Assembly (NCBI GenBank): GCA_933228895.1
Contig: OW121846.1
Location: forward strand, 77,016,064 to 77,080,063
Source: Platycnemis pennipes
Taxonomy: Eukaryota > Arthropoda > Insecta > Odonata > Platycnemididae
DNA: 64,000 bases
Reading direction: 5' to 3'
Shown in pieces: positions 43,501-55,500 of the stretch (its first letter is position 1; every line of letters begins with the position of its first letter). Below the pieces are notes generated by a model, which was not told where the DNA came from, searched no databases, and saw only the letters and a list, made by a program, of their open reading frames with translations. A program made the position numbers and the translations under genes.

Positions 43501-46500
43501 ACCTTATCATTCGTGAAAAATTGCCTTTTTGGACGAGGAATCAAAATGCACCTTCCAGAGACAGAGTCGACTACTGAAAATGCAAGAAGTGCAGCCCACA
43601 TCAGCCTTCTCCATTCACTGCAGATGAGGATGAAGGCAGACCCAGAGAACTCAAAAATATGGAAGCACAGGCAGCTGTGCAGCGGTAAAAACTGACATTT
43701 GTCAGAGTTAATTCGTTTACCATTGCCATAATTGAGGTTGAGCAGGGCACAGTAGAGCAGAACAAAGATACAAGAAATGGAAGACACAACGTCTTAAGGC
43801 TGTGGAATCAACTCAGGACATGGCAAGTCCAGAATCTGAAGAAGAGAAAGATGTTTTATGCCACTTGAACACAACATCAATGAAGATGGACAATGCATAG
43901 ACCAGATGGACATGAAAAACACATTTCTGCATGAATAGATTACAGAAGAGCTGTCTGTACATGACGCAGCCTGAGGGTTTTGAAGTAGACGACAAACTGG
44001 TTTTCAGACTACAAAAATCTCTTTACGGTTTGAAACAAGCCCCGAGAGAATGGAATACGAGATTTTACATTGATGTGACAGATAGGATTTATGTGGACAA
44101 AGTGAGAGATGTTTACACTCTACAAAAGGAGGAAAGACTGTAGTGCATATCTTATTATATGTTGATGATATTGTTGTTGCAGCTAGCATTCAGACAGAGT
44201 TAGGGGTAGTAAAAGCCTGCCTGAAGAATGAATTTCAGATGTCTGATCTTGGTCCTTTAAAATGCTTTCTGAATAGAAGAAATTTTCAGGGATGAGTTAT
44301 CAATTACCCTTAGTCAGTAGCAGTTAGAAAGTTGTCAGACATTTCCAGATGAAGGAATGCAAACCTGTAAAAACTCCTATGGAAGCCAAACCAGTAACAA
44401 CACATGGTAACAATATCATTACTGATAAATATCCCTAACGTGAATTGGTTGTCTTAAATGTACTTAATGTTGAATACAAGACCTGATCTTAGAGTAAGTG
44501 ACCTAATCGTTTTCAGTAGATTTCAGGTTAATGTTCATTAAAGAACTTAAGAACTCATAAAAAAAACCCAAAAATTACAACCAGGAGAATGGTTAAACTC
44601 TGTCTAATAGCTGGAAGAGAGTACTCAAGCGTAACAGTCAAGATTTTTGATTGTTTCATTTATTGACAAGACAACCATCTTGACCAATTAAGACAAGGGT
44701 CTAGCCAAGTTGAATCACCGGTTCCCATTAGATCACTGAAGTTAAGCAACGTGGGGTCCAGACCCTAGTTGGATGCGTGACCCTCCTCCATACTTATATC
44801 GTGGTGCAATTGTCTTCTGCCTGCAAGCAATACCTAGTCAATGTACTATTGCCATTCTCTGAATGCACTGATTCTTACGTGAAGAATTCTGCTCATTCCA
44901 CAGATATTCTGAAATCAACCAAGGTGGCCAGAATCTCGCAATAACCAGTGATGGGCATTGTACCATCGAAAGGCCCATGATTAGAGTAAGTGTACCCATG
45001 TAAAAGAAAACGGATATAGTGAGGTTAAGAAGCTCCTGCCACGGTATACGCTAGGTATTACGAGCGATATTTCTTGAGGTGATGCACTGCTAAGTACAAA
45101 TTAATGCATGGTATTTATCTTTAGTAGGGATGTGTCGATTCTCGATACCACCGATTCTTGAGAATTGGTATCGGTATTGAGAATCGATCGCCTAAAGTCG
45201 ATACCAGGGATGGTCGGATCAGATCGGATAACGAGAATCTCGCAATAACGAGTGAAGGGCAATGTACCATCGTCGGGTCCAAGGATCCACGGATCTATTA
45301 TTTTACTCGGATCCGGATCCAAAGACACAGTAAAATCAGATCCCGATCGTAGGTTTTAATTTTCGCGGCTTAGCGATCAAAGCATCCCCCTGCGGTACTA
45401 GTTGAGGTAGATATTGACAAGGACAGTTTGTGTAATTCAGATCACGAAATTAGATTAAAATTTTCCTGTGCAATTAGAAGCAAAGTAAAGAAATATGACT
45501 TTTTTCCCCATTACCCGGGAATCGCGAGAAAAAAAATATGTGTAATGTCACGCGGGTAGCCTACATTCACCGGGATCAGGCACACAACGAGAGCTGGGGC
45601 CTAATTCTTGTTCTTGTCGCGGAACAACGAATTGCGCGTTCACTGTAACGCAAATTGCATTCGTCTCTCATTCTCTTTATTTGCATTTGCGTTCGTGATA
45701 AGGCTCAGGTAACTTCGGCCCTGAAACCATGGAAGTGACGTCAGCACAGCTACATTATTGATTTCAGCCAACACGAGAGGAGGAGCCAATACTTTCAAGA
45801 GGTAGCTGTTAGTAGACGAAAAGGCAAGAGTAAACAAATAAACATTATCAAACGCTTAAATGTTGTAAGTTAAATGTGAGCTAGTGTTCTGCCGTTTGTG
45901 CATTCCTAGAGTAAGGCAAGTAAGCAGTTAAAAAAGTAGAATATCAGAAATTCCATGTAATATATAAGTCAAAAAAGTAAATAAAAATAGTAAAATTTTG
46001 CATTTGTAAAAGTGAATGGAAAAATATTTTTTTCAGAATTAAAACCTTGGAAACAGTATGTTAACATTGCAACGTAATTTTGAGTGATGCATTTTTACAT
46101 CTAGTTTAAGCGATAAACGTACAAAAAAGTCAGTATTTGCATACAAGGGTTGGAAATTAAGGATGATAAAAGTTTTGATTCAATGGCTGAAAGAAAACTT
46201 TTAAACATCGATAAGAATCGAACTTTGTTACCTGCAGTACACTACCCCACTCTATTATTGTCGGCTTATCCCAGTTCAGAGAATGCAGGCTCCCCACATG
46301 ACATTCTACCTTTTTTCTTGCAAATAATGGGGAAAAAAGCCAGTACCCATTTTTCTTTATTTTCCTTCTAATATCATGAAAAAAATCTCATCTCATTTCA
46401 TGATCCGAGTTACACAACCTCTCCTTACGAATATAAAGCTCACAAATTCCATTTTAAGGGTTATTATTAATAAGAAATTGCAAAATTACTAGTTTAGCAG

Positions 46501-49500
46501 CTTGTATTATTCTATGATAATTATTTCATCTTAAAAATGGAATCTCCCCAGATATTCTATAAATGAAATATCCTGACCGCATTAAACTTTTTTGTGTTCC
46601 TAAAAAAGAATTTGAAAGCAATGGAGAAAGAAGGATTTGATTTACAACTGCACCCCAAGTTAATGTAAACATGTTAGAACAAAGAACCGTTAAGGTTACC
46701 TTGAGGAACACCTCTATGAAGGTGTCTGTGACGCGAGGATGTCCTCAGGGTGGGGTACTATCCCCACTCCTATGGAACCTAGTAGTTGACTCCCTCTTAC
46801 AAAGCCTGAACAAAACAGGCGTATATACTCAGGGATATGCGGATGATGTAGCGCTGCTGATCACCGGCAAATATCTTGATACTGTCTCTGGACTCACACA
46901 GAAAGCCCTGGACAGAACAATGAGATGGTGCTCTGAAACAGGGCTGACGGTGAACCCTCAAAAAACAAAACTTATACTGTTCACCAACAAGAGAAAAAGG
47001 GAAGGTTTAAAACTTCCCCTACTGCAAGGAAGATGTTTACAACCTTCCTCATCAGTTAAATACCTTGGGGTTATTTTGGACTCCAAGCTTAACTGGGGAG
47101 AACATCTAGAGGCGAAAACAAAGAAAGCCTGTGCCTCTCTATGGTCCTGCAGGAAAGCTCTGGGAAAACCTGGGGACTAAAACCGAAAGCCATGTACTGG
47201 CTGTATACAGCAGTAGTGAAACCTAGCTTTCTGCACTGCTCACTCGTCTGGTGGACAAGGACCCGACAGAATGTCACCAGGGACAAATTAAACCACTTGC
47301 AAAGAATGGCCTGTATGGGCATTTCGGGGGCAATGAAGACAACCCCAACATTGGCAATTGAGACCCTCCTAAACCTCACTCCACTACATGTGGAAGTCGA
47401 GGTCCAGGCTAGGGCATCAGCATATCGTCTTAAAAGTCTAGGACAGTGGTACGACATGGGAAGTTCTTCCGGTCATAGAGCTCTCTGGACGGAGCTCAGG
47501 AAGTCAAGCCCGATTTTTGAAATGGGCTCTGACATAATGATAGCAACGTTCAACCAATCACCCCTCCTCTTCAAAATCCACTTCCCAAGTAGAGAGGAGT
47601 GGGTAGAGAAAGGAGGGGAAGGACTACATAAAGGAGCCTATGTATGGTATACAGATATCTCCAGAAAAGAAGACAGAGCAGGTGCTGGTATATACAGCAA
47701 CAGCCTGTCAAAGAAAATATCAATCCCTCTCGGGGATATGCTACAGTGTTTCAGGCCGAGGCTTATGCACTTCTGACCTGTGCATATGCAGCTAAAGAGA
47801 CTGGCTTGTATGACAAACCAACTCATATCTGCACTGACAGCCAAGCTGTCCTCAAAGCTCTCGCATCACCATGGTGCAGATCACAGCTGCTGCTAGAGTG
47901 TAGAAGTGCATTCAACACACTTGGCAGCTGCAGTAAAACTGAGCTCTTCAGGGTACCAGGACATGCTGGCATTGCCGGAAACGAAATGGCGGATGAGCTT
48001 GCCAAAGCAGGAGCCAACCAAAGACCGTTTGGTCCAGAACCATTCGTACCCATAGCCCCAACAATGGGGAAAACGGAGATCCAAATGTGGGGCGTTGCTC
48101 GACATGCTGAGATTTGGTGGAAAACACCGAAGCTAAGACAGGCCAAACTTCATATACAGGGACCCAAACCTGGCCTAGCAAAGAAATTACTCCTACTAAA
48201 CAGGAGTCAATTACGTACGATAGTAGGACCGTACACCGGACACTATCAAGTGATGAGACACCTCCATCTCCTGAAGATAACTGATTCAGCCAGATGCAGA
48301 TGGTGTGAAGAAGAGGACGAATCAACCTCACATCTCCTCTGCGAGTGCCCAGCCATCATGAGGACTCGGAATAGATATCTTGGCTCACCTTTCCTGGAAC
48401 CCAATGAAATTAAAGGGATCCTCATAGGAGACCTCCTGGCCTTTAGCCGGGCGATTGGTCTCTATGGATGATCTTCTAAATGGTGGTTAGCACAATGGAC
48501 CAATAGGTCTAAGTGCCCTAGGGACTCGTTGAGTACCTCCACCTTACTTTTAATCTAATCTAATCTAATGTAAACAGATTGTGCACTAAATTAATTTTAA
48601 GTTTTTGATTTTTTTTATTATTTAATATTCTATATTATATTATTCTTGGCATGAAACATGCTCGGAAGCCTTTTTTGTATAATTACACCTATACCTTTCT
48701 GGATAGAAGATGATACAGATTGGCATCACTAGGATCTTTTATTTCGGAAAATAATTCAAATATTAATGACAGTGAACTAATGTTTCTTTTAACTACACTT
48801 TGAAGAATAGTTGTACAGGTTTAAAAATGTATTGTTTGATGAGTATGTGATTAGGAAAGTGAACATTAGAAGTAATAACATATAGCTATTGCATCCGTAA
48901 ATATTGATCCAGAAAAACATTATCCACACAGATGATGGGAAGTTGATTTTTTCCTACTATAAATTTACTTGTTTTTTGGAAATACAATTGTTGATGTTTT
49001 TCTGTAGAGATTAAAAATCCTAAAAGAAGACGAAACATGAGATTCTCTTCAAAAATGAGAAACATATTTAGCATAGCAGGAAACATTTGTGACTAGAAAC
49101 GAAACCGCCTTGATCCAGAGAGGCTAAAAAATGTTTTTTTTTAACAAAAACCTAAAGTGGGCTCAAGGGTTTGAGTCATGACCTTTTATTTTATTTCTTA
49201 AATGTTTTAAGTTTGATTTATAATTTAGGTTAGTATTTTTATTATTCTTATAACTAATTATTAATCATATTAAAATTCAACTTATGACATGAGTCATATT
49301 AGTTTGAATCTGTTATGACATTTTTTTATCTGATACCAAAAATGTTTTGTTATTAAACATGGCATTTGTTATTAAACATGCTCATGTAAAAAACAAGTAT
49401 TCTATATGTAAAAAAACGAAAAACTCTTGTGTTATCAAACGGTTTTTATTTCCATAATGTCCTCATAGAGGAATATAAGAAGTTTTTTCCCAAAGCAAAT

Positions 49501-52500
49501 AGTATATTCAAAGTTTATTTCGTAAAATTGTATTTTTAGATTTCATGGAACATTTAACCCTTAACCAGTGAAGTGCGGTCTGAGAGACAGCTGCATTTAT
49601 TAAATTATGAATATTTAGACATTGTAATGTTCAAAACTTCTGCAATTCGTTACCTTCTTATTTTTGTCTAATATGGATGTGACATTCTTAAAATTTTATA
49701 TTTTTATTCTGTATTTCTGTAAAAAGATGACTGAAATCGATTAGCAGTCTGTGAGACCTCACGTCACTAAATTGGAGAATCACAAAGTTGTTATTTTGGT
49801 GGACAAGATTCTGAAAGTGGTTAAAAAACATTACTAAGTGATTTTATAAGTATAATAATAAACAATTCCATGTTTGGGTCATTCCATGTCGAATCAACCA
49901 AAAAAATGGTAAAATTTACCTGACCCTTTGCGATTTTGCTGAAAATTGGTAAAGTTGGTGGTCCTACAGTGAAAGCAAATAATACCAAGTGTTACACCCC
50001 TGGGCTAAATACTTTGTTAGAAAATTGGGTCTAAATATTGCCCAAAAATCAAATTTTAGGTCTGCAGTGCCCTTTTTGAATTGTCATAACTCTGATATCA
50101 ACACACTTGTGTGAGGTGTCCTTTTAAAGCTCTTAATATTGCCTTTCATTTGATATTTCACATGCAGAGGTTAAAATAATTACAGGTCAAAGGTCAAGGT
50201 CAACATAGTTTGACCTTGAATTATGAAAAATAGGATATTTTATTTTGCTTAATTTTTTTTTCTTAACAACATACATATTTCATTAATATATGTACCAACT
50301 TTCATAGTGGGACTCCAAGTATGACAGAAGATACGAATTTTTTTGTACACCTATGACACTGGGAAGTTAGCACTTCATAATATACTATTTGGCCTATATA
50401 GGTACATGCAGGAATCATTTTAGACTTCAGCAGATATATCCTACAAATTTTTAGTATTGGTATACAGAAAATGTCAACAATAAAAAAATGTTACCTTTTC
50501 AATTATATCCGGAATCAATGTATTGCATTAATCCCATACAATATCTCTGCCCCCTATTGTCACAATTATAATTTTCCTCTGCATTGCAACACTGTTGCAT
50601 TTCTCACTCACGCATGCCATCCGAACGAATGTAAAAACTGCCCTGGGCCGAGCAAAATTCGGAATTCAATAGAAGAACACTTTGAAAAAAAATTAATTGA
50701 TTGTATTACTTACCACTAATGGGTGCAAGTTGACCGTTGCTCACTAGAATTTTTTTACAAAATCTACCAATAACTTTCTTGAAACTTTTATTGATAAGTT
50801 ACAGAAACTTCAGTCACATGACTACATTGCTAAAAATCAATCTGAATTTCTTAGAAATGTTAAGCATAACATCCAAGTGGGGCAGGTCCTTGTCATTGCA
50901 GATTTTTCAGAAAATTACGCTTTCGTTTTACAGGACAGCGTGCAAGGTATGCACTAGAATAACAACCAAGCAACGTTCACCCCTTTGCTTGCTATTACCA
51001 CCCTTTAGTCCAGCATAATATTATCCCATTGAACTATGTTATCATATCAGACAGACTGAAGCATATAGCATCAACTGTACATTTTTTTCAAAAACTTCTT
51101 AAAATCTTGAGATTGAAAGTTCCGAAACTTAAAAAAGTGATATATTATTCAGATGGAGCAGCTGCTCATTATAAAAACAAGTATAACATTCAGAACTTAT
51201 CTCTTCACAGGAAAGATTTCAGTCTCTGCAGAATGGCATTTCTTTGTTGCATCGCATGGTAAAGGGCCAAGTGACGGACTGGGAGGAACTTTGAAAAGAC
51301 TAGAAGCAAGAGCAAGTCTTCAGCTTCCATACGAAAAACAAATACGTACACCTATAGAACTCTTTAACTGGGCAAAAGATCATATTTTAGGAGTGGATTT
51401 TGGCTATGCAAAGAAAGATGAAATTGGAAAACATTCCGATGTACTTGCGAAAAGATTTCGTCAGGCAGTTAGTATGCCAGGCATTAGGGAGTTTCATGCA
51501 GCAATACCCGAACCAAATGAGGTGGTTTTAATGATTCAATAGAAGAACACTTTAATGACTCTCTTTAATATTGACTCTCTTCGTCCAAGCAAGAGGCCAG
51601 GATTCAGCTGTAGTTGCAAGCAGGAGTAACAGGATCCTCAAATAAAATATTTCCGAGAGGACACCTTCCTACAAGGAAGGACACCATATGCTTACGGAAA
51701 GCATGCTAACTTAGCCATTTTACATTTGTTTTGAATACAAGGATTTTGCTTTCTCATTAGTTTTCAATCGATTGTGTCGGAGTATCTGCAAAAATTTTCG
51801 CGCAGCGAAATTGGGGCTTAATGGTAAATTTCTCTGCAAATGTCCATTTAATAGAACAAATAACAATTGTTGTTAACATTTATAGATTATAATATATTTT
51901 CATCTCATATAGCCACGACCTTGAGCAATTAGGAAATTTTTGGGCTTGCACCGCATCTGCTGCAAGTATTCCAAATGGGGGAGCCGACGGGGCCGAGCTC
52001 GCAGAACGAGAGAGAAATTTGTAAATGTTTAAATATTTAAAAAAAATGCATTTATGAATTGCCACTAAATTTTATTTCTGGAATAGTTAGCTGGGTATGT
52101 TTAGAGTACGGGAAAAAGTTTCGGCCGATTCTGAGGAGGAGTATTTGAGAAAAGTTTTGTAACAATTTTTTAACATTAGTAATTAACAACAATAGGGTAT
52201 AGAATAAAATAATTTTTTATTGATATATTTGCATTCAATAAGAATTAAGCTTTAATAAGAGCTATTAATCATTGCTGTATGACAATTACAAGCAGGGATA
52301 TAAGCGATAATATGATTTAAGGCTCAGATTTTTGCTAAAAATGCGAAAAAATTTACATGTGTATAATTTGCTCAAAAAATTTTTTTTCACAAAGCGGTTT
52401 GAGGGTATTCAGTTTGAGTTGATTTTGTGCCCATACACCAATTTTAATCAAAATCTGAGACCCTAAGGGACAAGCATTTGTTGAATTGAGGTGGAATGAC

Positions 52501-55500
52501 CCATTGAACAAGTTTAAACATATTTTCCAGTGTACTAGGTATACAAAAAAAATTCGTATCTCCTGTCGTACTTGGAGTCCCACTTTGAAAGTTGGTACAT
52601 ATATTAATGAAATATGTATGTTGTTAAGAAAAAAAAATTAAGCAAAATAAAATATCCCAATTTTCATAATTCAAGGTCAAACTATGTTGACCATGACCTT
52701 TGACCTATAATTATTTTTAACCTCTGTAATTGAAATATCAAATGAAAGGCAGTATTAAGAGCTTTAAAATGACAGCTCACACAACTCTCCAAGTGTGTTG
52801 ATATCAGAGTTATGACAATTCAAAAAGTGCACCGCAGACCTAAAATTTGATTTTTGGGCAATATTTAAACCCAATTTTCTAACAAAGTATTTGGCCCAGG
52901 GGTGTAATACTTGGTATTATTTACTTTCTCTGTAGGGCCAACAACTTTACCAATTTTCATCAAAATCGCAAAGGGTCAGGTAAATTCACTGGTTAATTTG
53001 ACATGGAATGACCAGTTTGTGTCATTTGCTAGTCATGCAAGGTGGATAATAGTAATTTTAATTTTTCGAAAATATGTTCAGTAAGATGAATTGGTGACTC
53101 AAGTCGATTCTGAGAGCAATCGCAAAATAAAAGAAATCCTTCTTTTTTGGAAATATCATGCTCTCAACTACATAAACATGACACTTTTTATTCATTTTAA
53201 TAACAATTATAATAAAATAGTGGATTTATTGCCTGTTTATTTTATCATTTTTCCCGTACGATTTGCAAGCAAAACACAGGATACGTATGTTGGAAAAATG
53301 AGAGAACATTTTGAACCCCGAAATGGCATGTGCCCACACATCAGTGTGCCATTCATTTGTACCCTTCTTTTGGCAATTGAATTTCTGTCAAGTCTTTGGG
53401 TTCAGAGCATCAAAGCAACAAGTTTTACCACCAGAAGAAATATAATCGGCCAGAGAGAAACCTAGAAAGTGAAACTTCAAACTGCATGCAAGTGCCGTTA
53501 CCTCCACATGTGTCAGAAACATATTTTTCGTCAATCTTAGTCGGATAGTTTTTTTATAACAATCAGAAACCCCCGGAGTTTTGAAAGTGGTCTGAGAATC
53601 CGGGTGACTCTCGCCTGCCTCTGTTTATTGACCATACCCGTGATTGCACCAGCCCCAGTGATGTCAAAGCCCGTTCGTTCCCACCATCCTCTCCCGGGCA
53701 GTCGGCTGACATAATGGCACATGCCAGACCTGAGAGGAGGGAAATTGTGAGAAATACTAAAGCACGGAGGGTAGAAAATCCTGCGCGTACCAAGAGCAAG
53801 ACGTAGCATAAAAGGGTTCCTGTAAGATGTCTGAGCGGTCAACATCCAGCAAGAGAATGCTTCTTCCTCCATCCAATATGCGATCGAGATTAGAGCTTTT
53901 AGCACCCTTCTCCTACTCTGAGAGGGATGAGACGAAAGTCTCACTGTCTTCTTCCCTCGCAAGCAGCTGGGTGTGGGTGGTTCGAATTTTTCGCTCTTTT
54001 TTTTAGACTCTAGTTCATTTTTCCCTCTTTCGTTGACAAGTAAGCATGTCAAAAGGCCAAGGCTTTGGTTCAAAGGATCCTTTTTCTACCTCTTTCTTCA
54101 ACGGGATCGAAATATTTGGCTACGACTACAAAAGAGGTAAGTTATAATCTTCAGGGAGTTAATTTATTTGCAATAAAAATATTCATTTAACTATTCCTCG
54201 TTTTTTTCTTTTTCATACTCACACAATTTTGTCACCGAGAACAGACAGAACACGAAATTTCCTGTCAACTGCAGTACGCTGATTTATCGCTTGCTCTAGC
54301 ACAATTATTCGTTTCAACACAGTTCTTTATATTGCTCACCACTGACAACAATATCATATGTTTTGACTTCTATGAATGCATATTGACCAAATATTCTTGA
54401 ATTTTTAAGGAAAATCTACATTTTATATTTTCTTATAATTCACATGAATGCTATTTTTGAATACACTCGACAACAGTTTGGATTACGGAAACATTTCTGT
54501 GGACCATACCGCTACTGAATTTCGCCACTAACCAACCCAGTCCTTTTCAAAAACTAAGACCAGAAGAACCTGGTTTTGCGGAGCAGGTTACTGAATGCTT
54601 AGCCGAAGATGAAAGTGAAGTGGAAAGTGACATTGAAGAAGATTGTGGTATCAGAAGTGATCATGATATGGATACCGCTGCTAGTGAAGGAGAGAGTACA
54701 GATGAGGAAAGAAGTGATGTAGTGAAAGATGGTTTTCCCAAGCAAAGACAATTTTTTTACGGGAGAAATCGCTGTAGGTGGTCATTCAGTGCACCAAAGA
54801 GGAAAATTCGTACACCCTTGCATAACAACGTCACTGAAAAACCTGGTTTGAAAGATTCCATTATATCGTTAAGTAAAGATCTTGAGCCCATAGATTGTTT
54901 GTCTCAGATTTTTGATGAAGGAATGTTACGATTGATATTGACCCACCTCAGTAGGAGAATGTCCAATTCTAGACTCCCAAGACAAGTGCGATTAAGTATA
55001 GGGCAGATTCTCCACCTACCATTGGAAGACCACCTACCGGAGTAGAAAGCGACATGTAGACTGTGCCCACCATACAAGAAACAAAAAACCTCTTTCATAT
55101 GTTTCCAATTCAGGAAGCCAGTGTGCTTAGAATTCATACAGAAAATTCGCTAAGACTGTGTTCATAAGGAGATGAGGGAGAATTTGTGAAATAAATGTAA
55201 TTTTGATCAGCTGCAAGTTACAACAAAAAAATAAATAAATGAGATAATTCCATTAGTTCTCGAGTAATAAGCGGTGAAAAACATGTTTTCAACCCTTTCC
55301 GAAAAATGGGCGTGCATGCAACCTCTTTCATCATCCACCTCATCCAATCACAACTGAGCCCGCGAAGCTACTTCGCCTTATCGCAATGTGGGACATACAG
55401 CTGACTCTGCCTACAGAAGCAGTTGTGACAGGATCTGTGCGAGCAGACCTTCTGACATCTACCATCCACTCCCTTCCCTCTCCCTAAAAATAGTCAAAGA

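Larger units (their letters stand above)
42596..44510 (+). mobile_element. Ty1/copia-type retrotransposon, decayed, with primer site
   Basis: A possible 5' LTR (about 42596-42817) is followed by ATAGGTTGTGGGCCCAGAC, close to the primer-binding site of Copia elements that prime from an internal initiator-tRNA-Met fragment. Gag starts at 42933 and RT remains end near 44300, with a later TRPDL motif near 44485. No 3' LTR is visible, and integrase is not recognisable. It lies antisense within RNF170 intron 3. Confidence 0.78.
46655..48572 (+). mobile_element. I-group LINE, 5'-truncated, RT end plus RNase H and TAATC tail
   Basis: Three overlapping frames (46671-47180, 47141-47776, 47644-48471) carry the RT and RNase H regions, separated by two frameshifts. 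The 3' end is a short tandem tail, TAATCTAATCTAATCTAATG (about 48552-48572), as in LINEs of the I/LOA/R1 group. The 5' end is truncated within RT. A diverged copy of the 3' half is at 1826-3015. Confidence 0.88.
49877..53013 (+). mobile_element. 3.1-kb DNA transposon with ~500-bp terminal inverted repeats
   Basis: The left arm 49877-50376 and the reverse complement of the right arm 52528-53013 match over their whole length at an estimated 85-90 percent. Shared blocks include GGTCATTCCATGTC, ACCTGACCCTTTGCGATTTT, ATTGCCCAAAAATCAAATTT and GGACTCCAAGTA. The arms enclose a broken transposase-like gene. The outer ends are GGTCATTCC...GGAATGACC. GTTTG stands close to both ends but offset by one base, so the target duplication is unsettled. 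An inner, diverged terminus-like copy lies at about 52340-52508. I cannot assign it to a named superfamily. Confidence 0.85.

Noticed and set aside
47823..48331. Long minus-strand frames opposite the LINE
   Set aside because: Shadows of the RNase H coding strand, which carries the recognisable motifs.
53537..54073. 178-residue minus-strand open frame
   Set aside because: No family resemblance, no splice support, and it crosses a composition change upstream of the piggyBac relic. Probably chance.
54046..54135. Possible first exon (MSKGQGFGSK... with AAAAGAG|GTAAGT donor)
   Set aside because: Attractive start and donor, but the only nearby acceptor (about 54475) does not continue into the piggyBac frame. 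Kept as a curiosity.
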